Of a DNA stretch of 51,230 nt, positions 1 through 8,491 are shown piece by piece. The stretch spans positions 1 to 51,230 of the forward strand of contig NZ_JAAFYZ010000057.1 of assembly GCF_018274385.1 (NCBI RefSeq), written 5' to 3'. The position numbers and the translations under genes are program-made. The notes under the pieces are model-generated. The model made no database searches and was not told where the DNA came from. It saw only the letters and a list, made by a program, of their open reading frames with translations. Numbering within the stretch: position 1 is the first letter of the stretch; each line of letters opens with the position of its first letter. The stretch is from Catenulispora pinistramenti (GTDB taxonomy: Bacteria > Actinomycetota > Actinomycetes > Streptomycetales > Catenulisporaceae).

Positions 1-242
1 CCGGTGGCCGGGGGTCAAGTTCGCGCCATACGAAACCGCCGCCTACCTGCATGTCCGCCGCGCGCGGACTTTACCCCCGGACACCGGTGCTGTACCCCCC
101 GGGCTGACGACGCGACCGAGGGGAACGAACCGCACCACCCCACAAACCGCCACCGCTGAGACTAGATCAGCCACCCGAGGGAACCGCGCAAGTTTCCCTG
201 AGGTTGCCGAGGCCCGCCGGAGGCCCGGCCCTTCACCACAGC

Positions 243-290
243 TCTTGACCTTGACCTTGCTTGTGCTGTTGATCTTGATCTTGCTTGTGC
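243..290. repeat. 2 x 24-bp tandem repeat
   Basis: Units 243-266 and 267-290 match at 21 of 24 positions and are themselves built of 6-bp repeats (CTTGAC or CTTGAT). On the minus strand one frame reads as alternating Lys-Val/Lys-Ile. Looks like simple-sequence expansion; no function inferred. Confidence 0.7.
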
Positions 291-497
291 CCTTGTCCTG
301 ACTTGCTGGAGTTGAAGAGGCCTGAGGTGCGGCGGGGTTGTGAACGCGCGAACCGGCAGCCGACAAACACACCCACCACCCCGAACCCCGAACCGGCACA
401 ACTATGACCGAAGGCCGTAAAATGCATTTAATCCCGCAGACCAACAGCGACCCTCCCTGCGACACCAGCCGGCAACGGATCCTCCCCGGCGATCGGC

Positions 498-533
498 ACG
501 TCGCGAACCACGTCGCGAACCACGTCGCAAACT
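498..533. repeat. 3 x 12-bp tandem repeat
   Basis: The unit ACGTCGCGAACC occurs at 498-509 and 510-521, with a degenerate third copy at 522-533 (ACGTCGCAAACT). Each unit contains the palindrome TCGCGA. No associated gene is visible. Confidence 0.75.
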
Positions 534-625
534 ACCGGGCAAAGGTTGCCTGACACGGCACCAGCAACACATAGCGCCAGCAGCACAGCACGAAGCTGTC
601 CCCCAGCTAAGCGCTCCGCCCGCCG

Positions 626-1255
626 CTACTCGGCGAACACCAGGTCCCCGGCCAGCACCGCGAACAGCGTCCCGGTCACGGCGTCGACGACGCGGCGGGC
701 CCGCGCGTAGGCCGCCGCGACGCGCTTGGCGGAGAACAGGCACGCCACGAGCACGTACCAGGCGATGCCGATGGCCGGGATCGCGATGCCGATTGTGGTG
801 CGGTACTCCCAGTCCACGTGCGGGGGTAGGAGCGCGGCGAAGACGCTGGAGAAGAAGACGGCGGCTTTCGGGTTGCCGATGTTGCACAGGAAGCCGGCCC
901 GGAAGGCTGCGATTGCGCCGCGCGGCCGGATTCGTGGTCCGGCGGTCGCCGGGCCGCTGGTGGTGCGGCGCGCTGCTGAGCGCAGGAGCTGGAACGCCAG
1001 CCAGAGCAGGTAGGCGGCGCCGGCCAGCCGGACCGCCTCGAACAGCGGCTGGCACTTGACCAGCAGCACGGTCAGGCCGACCAGGCTGGTGGTGGCCCAG
1101 ACCGCCATCGCGGCGGCCACGCCCAGGCCGACGAAGACCGCGTCGCGGCGGGAGCGCGCGACCGAGGCGTGGGAGACGGCGAGGAAGTCCGGGCCCGGGA
1201 TCAGCAGCGCCAGGGTCCAGACGGTCAGCAATGCGGCGAGGGACGCGACAGGCAT
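626..1255 (-). CDS. LysE/RhtB-family amino-acid exporter
   Basis: 209-residue integral membrane protein of the LysE/RhtB translocator family, which exports amino acids or homoserine-lactone-like metabolites across the cytoplasmic membrane. The N-terminus has the family pattern LLIPGPDFLAVSHASVARSRRDAV (helix, PGPD turn, then a basic loop) and the middle has FLCNIGNPKAAVFFSSVFAALL, equivalent to the conserved GNPKA segment. Hydrophobic stretches fit about six helices and the length is typical. The open frame runs further upstream, but that extension is Arg/Pro-rich and unlike the family, so the ATG at 1253-1255 was chosen. The ribosome site is weak (AAAGG). Substrate cannot be told from sequence. 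Confidence 0.85.
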   Translation of the reverse strand: MPVASLAALLTVWTLALLIPGPDFLAVSHASVARSRRDAVFVGLGVAAAMAVWATTSLVGLTVLLVKCQPLFEAVRLAGAAYLLWLAFQLLRSAARRTTSGPATAGPRIRPRGAIAAFRAGFLCNIGNPKAAVFFSSVFAALLPPHVDWEYRTTIGIAIPAIGIAWYVLVACLFSAKRVAAAYARARRVVDAVTGTLFAVLAGDLVFAE

Positions 1256-1386
1256 GCCTTTGATGCTGCCACGGGAGCCGGGGCGGTAGGCAGGTCGTCG
1301 CGGCGGTTCCGGGCCACTGGTCGCGGATTGGACCGCACGGACTCGGGGCCCGGGGTCCCGCTGGCGCGTCAGGCGCCGGACGCGCC

Positions 1387-1418
1387 GATGGCCGCCCCCG
1401 TTTCCCGGGGCGGCCATC
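1387..1418 (-). terminator. Hairpin after the FKBP gene
   Basis: Perfect 12-bp stem (GATGGCCGCCCC, 1387-1398, with GGGGCGGCCATC, 1407-1418) and 8-nt loop, 22 nt beyond the stop of the FKBP gene at 1440. There is no U-tract, so termination would be of the hairpin-only type common in GC-rich actinobacteria. Confidence 0.6.
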
Positions 1419-1439
1419 GAAGGCGGAGCGCTCGGTGCG

Positions 1440-1814
1440 TCAGCGCACGCCGAGCAGGTCGACCACGAAGATCAGCGTCTCGCCCGGCTTGATCAGCGGG
1501 CTCGGGCTGCGGTCCCCGTAGGCCAGGTGCGGCGGGATGACCAGCTTGCGCCGGCCGCCGACCTTCATGCCGGCCACGCCGCGGTCCCAGCCGGCGATGA
1601 CCCGGCCGCCGCCCAGCGGGAAGGCGAAGGGCTGGCCGCGGTTCCAGGAGGCGTCGAACTCCTCGCCGGTGGAGAAGGACACGCCGGCGTAGTGCACGGT
1701 GACCTCTTGGCCGGCCTTGGCCTCTTCGCCGGTGCCGACGGTGATGTCCTCGATCACGAGGTCGGCCGGGACCGGGAAGTCGGGGAAGTCGATCTCAGGC
1801 TTTTCAAGACTCAT
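1440..1814 (-). CDS. FKBP-type peptidyl-prolyl cis-trans isomerase (cytoplasmic)
   Basis: 124-residue single-domain FKBP, an enzyme that isomerises Xaa-Pro bonds during protein folding. The FKBP core is visible in order: VTVHYAGVSFSTGEEFDASW, then FPLGGGRVIAGWDRGVAGMKVGGRRKLVIPP, then LAYGDRSPS and the final strand LIFVVDLLGV. These hold the usual active-site aromatic and Asp residues (Y in HYAG, D in FDASW, W in AGWD, Y in AYG). No signal peptide. It lies downstream of the lipoprotein FKBP gene with a 76-nt gap and probably shares its transcript. FKBP genes next to pafA are a recurrent actinobacterial arrangement. Confidence 0.95.
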   Translation of the reverse strand: MSLEKPEIDFPDFPVPADLVIEDITVGTGEEAKAGQEVTVHYAGVSFSTGEEFDASWNRGQPFAFPLGGGRVIAGWDRGVAGMKVGGRRKLVIPPHLAYGDRSPSPLIKPGETLIFVVDLLGVR

Positions 1815-1890
1815 GAGCTTGCTGTTCCCAATCCTGTCGGGGATGGACTGCTCGTTACGCTATCAGGGCGTCTGCGACGCCCCCGGTCGC

Positions 1891-2913
1891 CTACCGGGCG
1901 TCCAGGATGTCCACGACGAACACCATGGTGTCGGTGCCCTGGATCCCGGCGCTGGGCTGGCCCGACGGCCCGTAGCCCTGGGCCGGCGGCACCACCAGCA
2001 GCACCCGGGAGCCGACGGTCTGCCCGATCAGCCCGTCGTCCCAGCCCTGCACGACCGAGCCGACCCCGATCTGGGTGGCGAACAGCGACTTGCCCTTGCT
2101 GAACGAGGAGTCGAAGATCTGGCCGGTGCGCCAGACCATGCCCTCGTACTGCACGACCACCGTCTGCCCCTTCTTGACCTGCGGGCCCTTGCCGACGATC
2201 ACCGGCTTGTAGACGGCACCGGCCGGCGGCTGCTTGCCGGCCGGGATGGTGATCTTCGGGTCGGCGGCGCCCACCGCGGTGCCCACCGTCGGCAGCGACG
2301 GGTCGTTCAGGACGCTGGGACCGGTCGCGATGTCGGCCTGCGGCGAGGGGTAGACCCCGACGATGTCCAGGTCGAAGACGAGGGTGTCGGTGCCGGTGAT
2401 GGTGATCTTGCCGTCGGTGCTGCCCTTGGCGCCGAAGCCGAGCGCGGGCGGCACGGTCACCTCCACCCGGCTGCCCGCGGCCTGGCCCTTCAGGCCCTGC
2501 TCCCAGCCCGGCAGGATCTGGCCCTGGCCCTCGACCGCGGTCACCGGGTGCTGGCCCTGGTCGTAGCTGCTGCCCAGGTCCGAACCGTCGCGCCAGAGCT
2601 TGGCGGTGAAGTTCAGGACCACCACGCTGCCGTCGGTGACCTTGGCGCCGTCGCCGGGGATCTTCACCTTCACCCCGAGCTTGCCGTCCGGCTGCCCGGC
2701 GGGAATCTGGATGTTCGGCTTGACCCCGAAGGCGTCGGCGACCGGTGCCCCGGAGGACGAGGCCCCCGAGGAGGCCGTGGAGCCGGTCGAGGAGGTTGAG
2801 GACCCGCTCGGTGTGGACTTGCTCGACGAGCAGCCGGCGGCCACCAGCAGCAGGCCGGCGGCGAGCCCGGCGAGGGCGGTCTGGGTCCGGCGGGTGGCCA
2901 CTGGACGGCGCAC
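1891..2913 (-). CDS. Lipoprotein with two FKBP domains
   Basis: 340-residue secreted lipoprotein carrying two FKBP-type prolyl isomerase domains. A basic start and hydrophobic stretch lead to the lipobox LVAAGC, so Cys28 would be lipidated; a Ser/Thr/Gly linker follows (about 29-60). Domain 1 (about 85-190) contains VLNFTAKLW and ILPGWEQGLKGQ; domain 2 (about 235-340) contains VVQYEGMVW, IFDSSF, VVQGWDDGLIGQ and ends in VFVVDILDAR. Domain 1 is the more divergent (Ser-Tyr-Asp where FDSS is usual), so it may bind rather than isomerise; that is inference. GTG at 2911-2913 was chosen because it places the signal peptide at the N-terminus; the longer frame adds an Arg-rich leader. It probably folds proteins outside the membrane. 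Confidence 0.9.
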   Translation of the reverse strand: MRRPVATRRTQTALAGLAAGLLLVAAGCSSSKSTPSGSSTSSTGSTASSGASSSGAPVADAFGVKPNIQIPAGQPDGKLGVKVKIPGDGAKVTDGSVVVLNFTAKLWRDGSDLGSSYDQGQHPVTAVEGQGQILPGWEQGLKGQAAGSRVEVTVPPALGFGAKGSTDGKITITGTDTLVFDLDIVGVYPSPQADIATGPSVLNDPSLPTVGTAVGAADPKITIPAGKQPPAGAVYKPVIVGKGPQVKKGQTVVVQYEGMVWRTGQIFDSSFSKGKSLFATQIGVGSVVQGWDDGLIGQTVGSRVLLVVPPAQGYGPSGQPSAGIQGTDTMVFVVDILDAR

Positions 2914-3018
2914 GGAATACCTCGAATCGGCGCGGAGCCGGACGCCGACGGCCCCCGGCTGGAAGTCGAGACGTGATGGTGGGACAACCACATGTCTCAG
3001 GGACCGCACCACACTAGC

Positions 3019-3054
3019 GTGGCCCGCGCTCGGCCGGAGCCGAGAGCGGGCCAC
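3019..3054. terminator. Hairpin downstream of pafA
   Basis: 16-nt arms (3019-3034 and 3039-3054) with one G/A mismatch and a CGGA tetraloop, 46 nt past the pafA stop codon and upstream of the lipoprotein FKBP gene. There is no U-run. It suggests that the FKBP pair is at least partly uncoupled from the proteasome transcript. Confidence 0.55.
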
Positions 3055-3099
3055 GAAAGGGCAAAGGCCTCACATGAGCCGGTACACCGGCACAGGGGG

Positions 3100-4461
3100 C
3101 TACATCGAGGAGATCAGCTTCTCGACCCGCTCGTCCACCGAGCGGAACGGGTCCTTGCACAGCACCGTGCGCTGCGCCTGGTCGTTGAGCTTCAGGTGCA
3201 CCCAGTCGACGGTGAAGTCCCGCCGCTGCTCCTGCGCCCGCTTGATGAACTCCCCGCGCAGCCGGGCCCGGGTGGTCTGCGGCGGCACCGACTTGGCCTG
3301 GAAGATCTCCAGGTCGGTGGCGGTGCGCTCGACCATGCCGCGCTTCTCCAGCAGGTAGTACAGGCCGCGGTTGCGGGAGATGTCGTGGTAGGCCAGGTCC
3401 AGCTGGGCCACCCGCGGGGCGGACATCGCCAGGTTGTTCTTGGCCCGGTAGCGCTCGATCAGCTGGTACTTGATCACCCAGTCGATCTCCCGGGAGATCA
3501 GGTCCAGGTCGCCGGTGGACACCGCGGTCAGCGTGCGCTCCCACAGGTCCAGGATCTTGTCCACGGCGCCGGTGCGCAGACCGCGCTTCTCGGCGAAGTC
3601 GCGCGCCTTGGTGAAGTACTCCTCCTGTATCTCCAGGGCGCTCATCTCCCGGCCGTTGGCCAGCCGCACCTTCTTCTGGCCGGTTATGTCGTGGCTGACC
3701 TCGCGGATCGCCCGGATCGGGTTCTCCAGGGTCATGTCCCGCAGCGTGGTGCCGGCCTCGATCATCCGCAGCACCAGGTCGGTGGCCCCGACCTTGAGCA
3801 TCATGGTGGTCTCGGACATGTTGGAGTCGCCGACGATCACGTGCAGCCGCCGGTACTTCTCGGCGTCGGCGTGCGGCTCGTCGCGGGTGTTGATGATCGG
3901 CCGGGACCGGGTGGTGGCCGAGGAGACGCCCTCCCAGATGTGCTCGGCGCGCTGCGAGACGCAGTACACCGCGCCGCGCGGGGTGGCCAGCACCTTGCCG
4001 GCCCCGCAGATCAGCTGCCGGGTGACCAGGAACGGGATCAGCACGTCGGCCAGCCGGGAGAACTCGCCGTGCCGGCCCACCAGGTAGTTCTCGTGGCAGC
4101 CGTAGGAGTTGCCGGCCGAGTCGGTGTTGTTCTTGAACAGGTAGACGTCCCCGGCGATGCCCTCCTCGTGCAGCCGCCGCTCGGCGTCGGCCAGCAGGCC
4201 CTCCAGGATCCGCTCGCCGGCCTTGTCGTGCACGATCAGCTCGCGCACCGAGTCGCACTCGGGAGTGGCGTACTCCGGGTGCGAACCGACGTCCAGGTAC
4301 AGGCGCGCGCCGTTGCGCAGGAAGACGTTGCTGGAGCGTCCCCAGGACACGACGCGGCGGAACAGGTAGCGGGCCACCTCGTCCGGGGACAGGCGGCGCT
4401 GTCCGCGGAACGTGCAGGTGACGCCGTATTCGTTTTCGAGCCCGAAGATCCGCCGGTCCAT
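3100..4461 (-). CDS. pafA: Pup-protein ligase PafA
   Basis: 453-residue ligase that uses ATP to join the C-terminal Glu of Pup to substrate lysines, marking proteins for the proteasome. The sequence follows mycobacterial PafA closely: [33 protein letters not shown] with the catalytic Asp57, [42 protein letters not shown] and the PafA-type C-terminus [21 protein letters not shown] at 4459-4461 is preceded by AAGGTGG at good spacing and aligns with the known start; an in-frame GTG 9 nt upstream lies inside that ribosome site. A TAAAGT box at 4486-4491 could be its own -10. It is paralogous to dop in this window. Confidence 0.98.
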   Translation of the reverse strand: MDRRIFGLENEYGVTCTFRGQRRLSPDEVARYLFRRVVSWGRSSNVFLRNGARLYLDVGSHPEYATPECDSVRELIVHDKAGERILEGLLADAERRLHEEGIAGDVYLFKNNTDSAGNSYGCHENYLVGRHGEFSRLADVLIPFLVTRQLICGAGKVLATPRGAVYCVSQRAEHIWEGVSSATTRSRPIINTRDEPHADAEKYRRLHVIVGDSNMSETTMMLKVGATDLVLRMIEAGTTLRDMTLENPIRAIREVSHDITGQKKVRLANGREMSALEIQEEYFTKARDFAEKRGLRTGAVDKILDLWERTLTAVSTGDLDLISREIDWVIKYQLIERYRAKNNLAMSAPRVAQLDLAYHDISRNRGLYYLLEKRGMVERTATDLEIFQAKSVPPQTTRARLRGEFIKRAQEQRRDFTVDWVHLKLNDQAQRTVLCKDPFRSVDERVEKLISSM

Positions 4462-4534
4462 GATGACCACCTTATGCCGCGTTAGACTTTAATCCGCGTC
4501 AGGCCTCTGCGTCGTTGTTCGGCTGCCGCGTGTG

Positions 4535-5392
4535 TCAGGACTCCGAGGAGTCCCCCTCGTCCAGGAGGTCGTCGACGGCGCCGAGGACGTCGCCGTCGCC
4601 CAGCTCCGCCTCGGCCGGCGCGTCCTGCTTCGCCGCGCCGTCGCCGTCCTCACCGTCCTTGCCGCCCTTGCCCTTGCCGTTGCCGTCACCGTCGGCGTCG
4701 ACGCCGAGCAGGCCGGCCAGCGCCGGGCCGGTGATCCGCCGGAACTTGCGGACCCGGCTCCGGGTCCGGTCCAGGACCGCGACCTCGAGCTGGTTCGGCG
4801 TCAGGGTCCGGGGCTCGGTGCCGTCCCGGCCCAGGGCGTCGACCGCGGCGTTCAGGACCGTCTCCAGCGCGGCGTTCTCCTCGAAGGAGGATTCCAGCAC
4901 CTGGGTCACCGCGTCCGCGGCGCCGCCGAGGACCTGGAAGCCGCGGATGTCGGTGACCTGGCCGTCGAAGGTGACCCGGTAGCCCTGGTCGTCGGCGGCC
5001 TTCTCGCCGACCTCGGCCACGGCCAGCTCCACCTCGTACGGCTTGCCCGCGCCCTCGCTGAACATCGTGCCCAGCGCCTGGGCGTAGGTGTTGGCCAGGG
5101 CCCGGCCGGTGACGTCGCGGCGGTCGTAGACGTAGCCGCGCATGTCGGCGTGCCGCACGCCGGCGATGCGCAGCTGCTCGTACTCGTTGTAGCGGCCGGC
5201 CGCGGCGAAGGCGATGCGGTCGTAGATCTCGGAGATCTTGTGCAGGGCCCGCGACGGGTTCTCCCCGACGAACAGGATGCCCTTGTCATAGAAGATGACT
5301 GCCACGGACCGGCCACGCGAGATGCCCTTGCGGGCATACTCGGCCCGGTCCTTCATGATCTGTTCGGGCGAGACGTAGAACGGCGTCGTCAC
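4535..5392 (-). CDS. prcA: 20S proteasome alpha subunit PrcA
   Basis: 285-residue alpha subunit of the bacterial 20S proteasome; alpha heptamers cap the beta rings and gate substrate entry. The N-terminal [27 protein letters not shown] and the segment [38 protein letters not shown] are diagnostic. No catalytic N-terminal Thr is exposed, as expected. The last 55 or so residues are a low-complexity acidic tail (Gly/Lys then Asp/Glu) ending DEGDSSES, longer than in mycobacteria; it should be disordered and near the outer pore because C-termini of alpha subunits are peripheral. It starts 63 nt after prcB and is followed by pafA after 73 nt, probably on one transcript. Confidence 0.98.
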   Translation of the reverse strand: MTTPFYVSPEQIMKDRAEYARKGISRGRSVAVIFYDKGILFVGENPSRALHKISEIYDRIAFAAAGRYNEYEQLRIAGVRHADMRGYVYDRRDVTGRALANTYAQALGTMFSEGAGKPYEVELAVAEVGEKAADDQGYRVTFDGQVTDIRGFQVLGGAADAVTQVLESSFEENAALETVLNAAVDALGRDGTEPRTLTPNQLEVAVLDRTRSRVRKFRRITGPALAGLLGVDADGDGNGKGKGGKDGEDGDGAAKQDAPAEAELGDGDVLGAVDDLLDEGDSSES

Positions 5393-5455
5393 GACGGGTC
5401 ACTCCTGACTGGGACCGAGGTCTGCAAGATTGTTGGTTCTGCTGCGATCTGCAAG

Positions 5456-6313
5456 TTATCGCAGCGGGGAGCGGGGACCGTCGGGAACCTCGCGGCGGGC
5501 ATCCATCACGCCGGCTACGAGCGTGGACAGTTCCTCGTCCGGCAGCCGCCGGTAGCCGTCGGCGGTGACCACCGCGACGACGGGGTAGATCTTGCGGAAC
5601 AGGTCGGGGCCGCCGGTGGCCGAGTCGTCGTCGGCGGCGTCGTAGAGCGCCTGCACGGCCGCGATCGCGGCGTCCTCGGCGGTGAAGTCCGGGCGGAACA
5701 GCTTCTTGAGCGAGCCGCGGGCGAACACCGAGCCCGAGCCCACCGAGTAGTGGTCGTGCTCCTCGTACAGGCCGCCGGTGACGTCGTAGCTGAAGATCCG
5801 GCCCTGGCCGGTCTCCTCGTCGTAGCCGGCGAACAGCGGGACCACGGCCAGGCCCTGCATGGCCATCCCGAGGTTGCCGCGGATCATGGTGGCCAGGCGG
5901 TTGGCCTTGCCGTCGGTGGAGAGCGTGACGCCCTCGATCTTCTCGTAGTGCTCCAGCTCCAGCTGGAACAACCGGACCGTCTCCACGGCCAGCCCGGCGG
6001 TGCCGGCGATGCCGACCGCGGAGAACTCGTCGGCCGGGAACACCTTCTCGATGTCGCGCTGGGCGATCATCGAGCCCATGGTCGCCCGGCGGTCGCCGGC
6101 CAGCAGCACGCCGCCGGGGAAGGTGATGGAGACGATGGTGGTGCCGTGCGGCGCGATGTCTTTGGCCGATGCCGCGCCGGCCGGCAGGGTGCGCCCGCCG
6201 GGCAGGTAGTCGGGGGCGAAGTCCTTCAAGAACTCGCTGAAAGAGGAGATGCCCGGCGTGAGGAACGCCTGCGGCAGACCGCCCCGAGAGCCCCAGTCCG
6301 CGTTGGATTCCAC
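5456..6313 (-). CDS. prcB: 20S proteasome beta subunit PrcB
   Basis: 285-residue catalytic subunit of the 20S proteasome. Residues 1-57 form a propeptide that is removed autocatalytically after Gly57, exposing the Thr58 nucleophile in [25 protein letters not shown]; the active-site Asp and Lys partners follow in the usual spacing (D of AGDRR; K of DIEKVF). The propeptide contains [13 protein letters not shown], typical of actinobacterial PrcB. It lies 76 nt downstream of pup and 63 nt upstream of prcA, the standard pup-prcB-prcA order. Beta subunits form the two inner heptameric rings. Confidence 0.98.
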   Translation of the reverse strand: MESNADWGSRGGLPQAFLTPGISSFSEFLKDFAPDYLPGGRTLPAGAASAKDIAPHGTTIVSITFPGGVLLAGDRRATMGSMIAQRDIEKVFPADEFSAVGIAGTAGLAVETVRLFQLELEHYEKIEGVTLSTDGKANRLATMIRGNLGMAMQGLAVVPLFAGYDEETGQGRIFSYDVTGGLYEEHDHYSVGSGSVFARGSLKKLFRPDFTAEDAAIAAVQALYDAADDDSATGGPDLFRKIYPVVAVVTADGYRRLPDEELSTLVAGVMDARREVPDGPRSPLR

Positions 6314-6389
6314 TTCAGCAATCCCCTTCTATAAAGGTTCGGTACGAAATCGGACCTTGATGTGGTGCGACCCTAGTTGATCGCGAACC

Positions 6390-6599
6390 TCACTGGCCAC
6401 CCTTCTGAACGAAGCCCCGGACGAAGTCCTCGGAGTTGGCCTCCAGCACCTCGTCGATCTCGTCCAGCATGGAGTCGACGTCCTCGGAGAGCTTCTCCTG
6501 TCGCTCCTGCAGGTCGCCGCTCGCCTCCGGGGCGGTTTCCTCGACCTCTTGCTTGTCGCGGTTGGCATGCTGCTGGCCGCCGCGTTCGTCCGCTGCCAT
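6390..6599 (-). CDS. pup: Prokaryotic ubiquitin-like protein Pup
   Basis: 69-residue, acidic, largely disordered tag. The C-terminal half ERQEKLSEDVDSMLDEID is the helix that docks on the coiled coils of the ARC/Mpa ATPase, and the end EDFVRGFVQKGGQ has the GGQ terminus, so the last Gln must be deamidated to Glu by Dop before PafA can ligate it. ATG at 6597-6599 was preferred to an upstream start because GAGAGG sits at good spacing before it and the size then matches known Pups (about 64-72). The N-terminal extension of the longer frame resembles nothing in the family. A hairpin separates it from dop, and the AT-rich patch 6697-6711 may hold its promoter. Confidence 0.97.
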   Translation of the reverse strand: MAADERGGQQHANRDKQEVEETAPEASGDLQERQEKLSEDVDSMLDEIDEVLEANSEDFVRGFVQKGGQ

Positions 6600-6719
6600 C
6601 TCAGCCCTCTCCCACTCCTCGGCAAGGTTGCCGATCTTCCTCACTCTAGCTTCAACTTCCCCCGAACGGAGGTATTCCACTCGCGATGGGGGTGACTAGA
6701 TAATTACAACCGGTGAAAG

Positions 6720-6755
6720 TTCTGGGACCAGCACCGGAAGGCGCTGGTCCCAGAA
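6720..6755 (-). terminator. Perfect 13-bp hairpin between dop and pup
   Basis: Arms TTCTGGGACCAGC (6720-6732) and GCTGGTCCCAGAA (6743-6755) with a 10-nt loop, starting 17 nt after the dop stop. On the minus strand only a short ACTTT follows. It probably ends or attenuates the dop transcript so that pup-prcB-prcA can be driven separately. Confidence 0.7.
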
Positions 6756-6771
6756 TGTGGAAAGCTCGGTC

Positions 6772-8283
6772 TCAGCCCTCGGTCAGTGCGCGTACCAGAT
6801 CCTCGGCGGTGCGGCTTCGATCGATCAACGCTTGGACGTGCTGTTTGGTTCCGCGGGTCGGTTCCAGCGTCGGCACCCGTTGCAACGACTCCCGGCCGGG
6901 CACGTCGAAGATCACGGAGTCCCAGGACGCGGCGGCCACGGAGTCCGCGTACTTGTCCAGACACCGGCCCCGGAAATAGGCCCTGGTGTCCTCCGGCGGG
7001 TGGTCCACGGCCTGCCGGATCCGCTCGTCGGTGGTGATGCGCTCGAACCGCCCGCGGGCCGCCAGCCGCTGGTACAGGCCCTTCTCCGGGCGCACGTCGG
7101 AATACTGCAGGTCCACCAGCTCCAGGCGCGAGGAGTCCCAGTCCAGGCCGTCGCGCTTGCGGTAGCCCTGCAGGATCTCGTACTTGGCGACCCAGTCCAG
7201 CTCCTTGGACAGCGTCATCGGGTCGGACTCCAGCCGGGTGAGCACCGACTCCCAGCGCTCCAGCACGTCCTTGGTGACGTCGTCCACGTCGGAGCCGTAG
7301 CGGTCCTCCACGAACTTGCGGGCCTGCTCGCAGTACTCCATCTGCAGCTGCACCGCGGTGAGCTTGCGGCCGCTGCGCAGCGTCACCAGCTGCCGCAGCG
7401 TCGGGTCGTGGCTGACCTGGTGCAGGGTGCGCACCGGAGCCTCCACCGACAGGTCGGTGGACATGAAGCGCTCCTCGATCATCGCCAGGACCAGCGAGGT
7501 GGTGCCCATCTTGAGGTAGATGGAGATCTCGGCCAGGTTGGCATCGCCGATGATGACGTGCAGCCGGCGGTAGCGCTCGGGATCGGCGTGCGGCTCGTCG
7601 CGGGTGTTGATGATCGGACGCTTGAGGGTGGTCTCCAGGCCCACCTCGACCTCGAAGAAGTCGGCGCGCTGGGAGATCTGGAAGCCGTGCGCGCGGCCGT
7701 CCTGGCCGATGCCGACCCGCCCGGCGCCGGTGACGACCTGCCGGGAGACGAAGAACGGGGTCAGGTTGCGCACGATGTCGGCGAAGGGAGTGGTCCGCTG
7801 CATGAGGTAGTTCTCATGCGAGCCGTAGGAGGCGCCCTTGTTGTCGGTGTTGTTCTTGTACAGGTTGATCGGCGCGGTGCCGGGGATCTCGGCGGCCCGG
7901 CGCGAGGCCTCGGCCATGATCCACTCCCCGGCCTTGTCCCAGATCACCGCGTCGCGCGGGTTGGTGACCTCCGGGGAGGAGTACTCGGGGTGCGCGTGGT
8001 CGACATATAGGCGCGCGCCGTTGGTGAGGATCACGTTGGCCAGGCCCGCGTCCTCGTCGGTGAGCTGGCTGGCATCGGCGATATCGCGGGCCAGGTCGAA
8101 CCCCCGGGCATCACGCAGCGGGTTCTCTTCCTCGAAGTCCCAGCGCGCGCGGCGGGCCCGGTGCATGGCCGCGGCGTAGGAGTTGACGATCTGGGACGAG
8201 ATCAGCATCGCGTTGGCGCCGGGGTTCCCTGGTACAGAAATGCCGTACTCGGTCTCGGTGCCCATGATTCGCCACACGCTCAT
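6772..8283 (-). CDS. dop: Deamidase/depupylase Dop
   Basis: 503-residue PafA-like enzyme that deamidates the C-terminal Gln of Pup and cleaves Pup from pupylated proteins. Characteristic blocks: [21 protein letters not shown], the catalytic Asp95 in [60 protein letters not shown] and the C-terminal [20 protein letters not shown]. The GS-like fold and ATP pocket are shared with PafA, but the Dop-loop region and C-terminal segment distinguish it. ATG at 8281-8283 has AAGGTGG 5 nt upstream. Longer in-frame extensions upstream are Arg/Pro/Thr-rich noise. It is flanked by hairpins on both sides and so is probably its own transcription unit. Confidence 0.97.
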   Translation of the reverse strand: MSVWRIMGTETEYGISVPGNPGANAMLISSQIVNSYAAAMHRARRARWDFEEENPLRDARGFDLARDIADASQLTDEDAGLANVILTNGARLYVDHAHPEYSSPEVTNPRDAVIWDKAGEWIMAEASRRAAEIPGTAPINLYKNNTDNKGASYGSHENYLMQRTTPFADIVRNLTPFFVSRQVVTGAGRVGIGQDGRAHGFQISQRADFFEVEVGLETTLKRPIINTRDEPHADPERYRRLHVIIGDANLAEISIYLKMGTTSLVLAMIEERFMSTDLSVEAPVRTLHQVSHDPTLRQLVTLRSGRKLTAVQLQMEYCEQARKFVEDRYGSDVDDVTKDVLERWESVLTRLESDPMTLSKELDWVAKYEILQGYRKRDGLDWDSSRLELVDLQYSDVRPEKGLYQRLAARGRFERITTDERIRQAVDHPPEDTRAYFRGRCLDKYADSVAAASWDSVIFDVPGRESLQRVPTLEPTRGTKQHVQALIDRSRTAEDLVRALTEG

Positions 8284-8422
8284 ACCGGCCACCTTATTCC
8301 GCGGGGGTGACGTGTGGCAGTGCCTTGTGCACGGTTTTTGCTGGGGTGATGGGTTGCCACTCGGTGTGTGTACCCGGGGGGTGATCAATGAATCGTGGGC
8401 GGATGGCGGGTTGCCGACCGGG

Positions 8423-8471
8423 AAAAACACACACGCCGCCCGCGCGCTGTCGGTGACAGCGTGCGGGCGGC
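8423..8471 (-). terminator. Rho-independent terminator of arc
   Basis: A 17-bp stem (8435-8451 with 8455-8471, one G-T wobble, loop GGT) begins 20 nt after the arc stop and is followed on the minus strand by GTGTGTG and five T (8423-8427). This is the clearest intrinsic terminator in the window and separates arc from dop. Confidence 0.85.
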
Positions 8472-8491
8472 GCTTCGGCCTCGGCCGGGTA

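Larger units (their letters stand above)
1..625. other. Intergenic stretch without a convincing gene
   Basis: About 620 nt upstream (3' side) of the LysE-type gene. Open frames exist on the minus strand (for example 43-465) but they encode low-complexity basic and Ser/Thr sequence with no recognisable domain, no clear ribosome binding site and no family resemblance. I see two short tandem repeats (243-290 and 498-533) and nothing else I can name. It may contain the end of something beginning outside the window. Confidence 0.5.

Noticed and set aside
43..465. 140-codon minus-strand open frame
   Set aside because: Low-complexity product built partly from the 24-bp repeat, no domain, no ribosome site, and overlapping frames equally open, as expected in GC-rich DNA.
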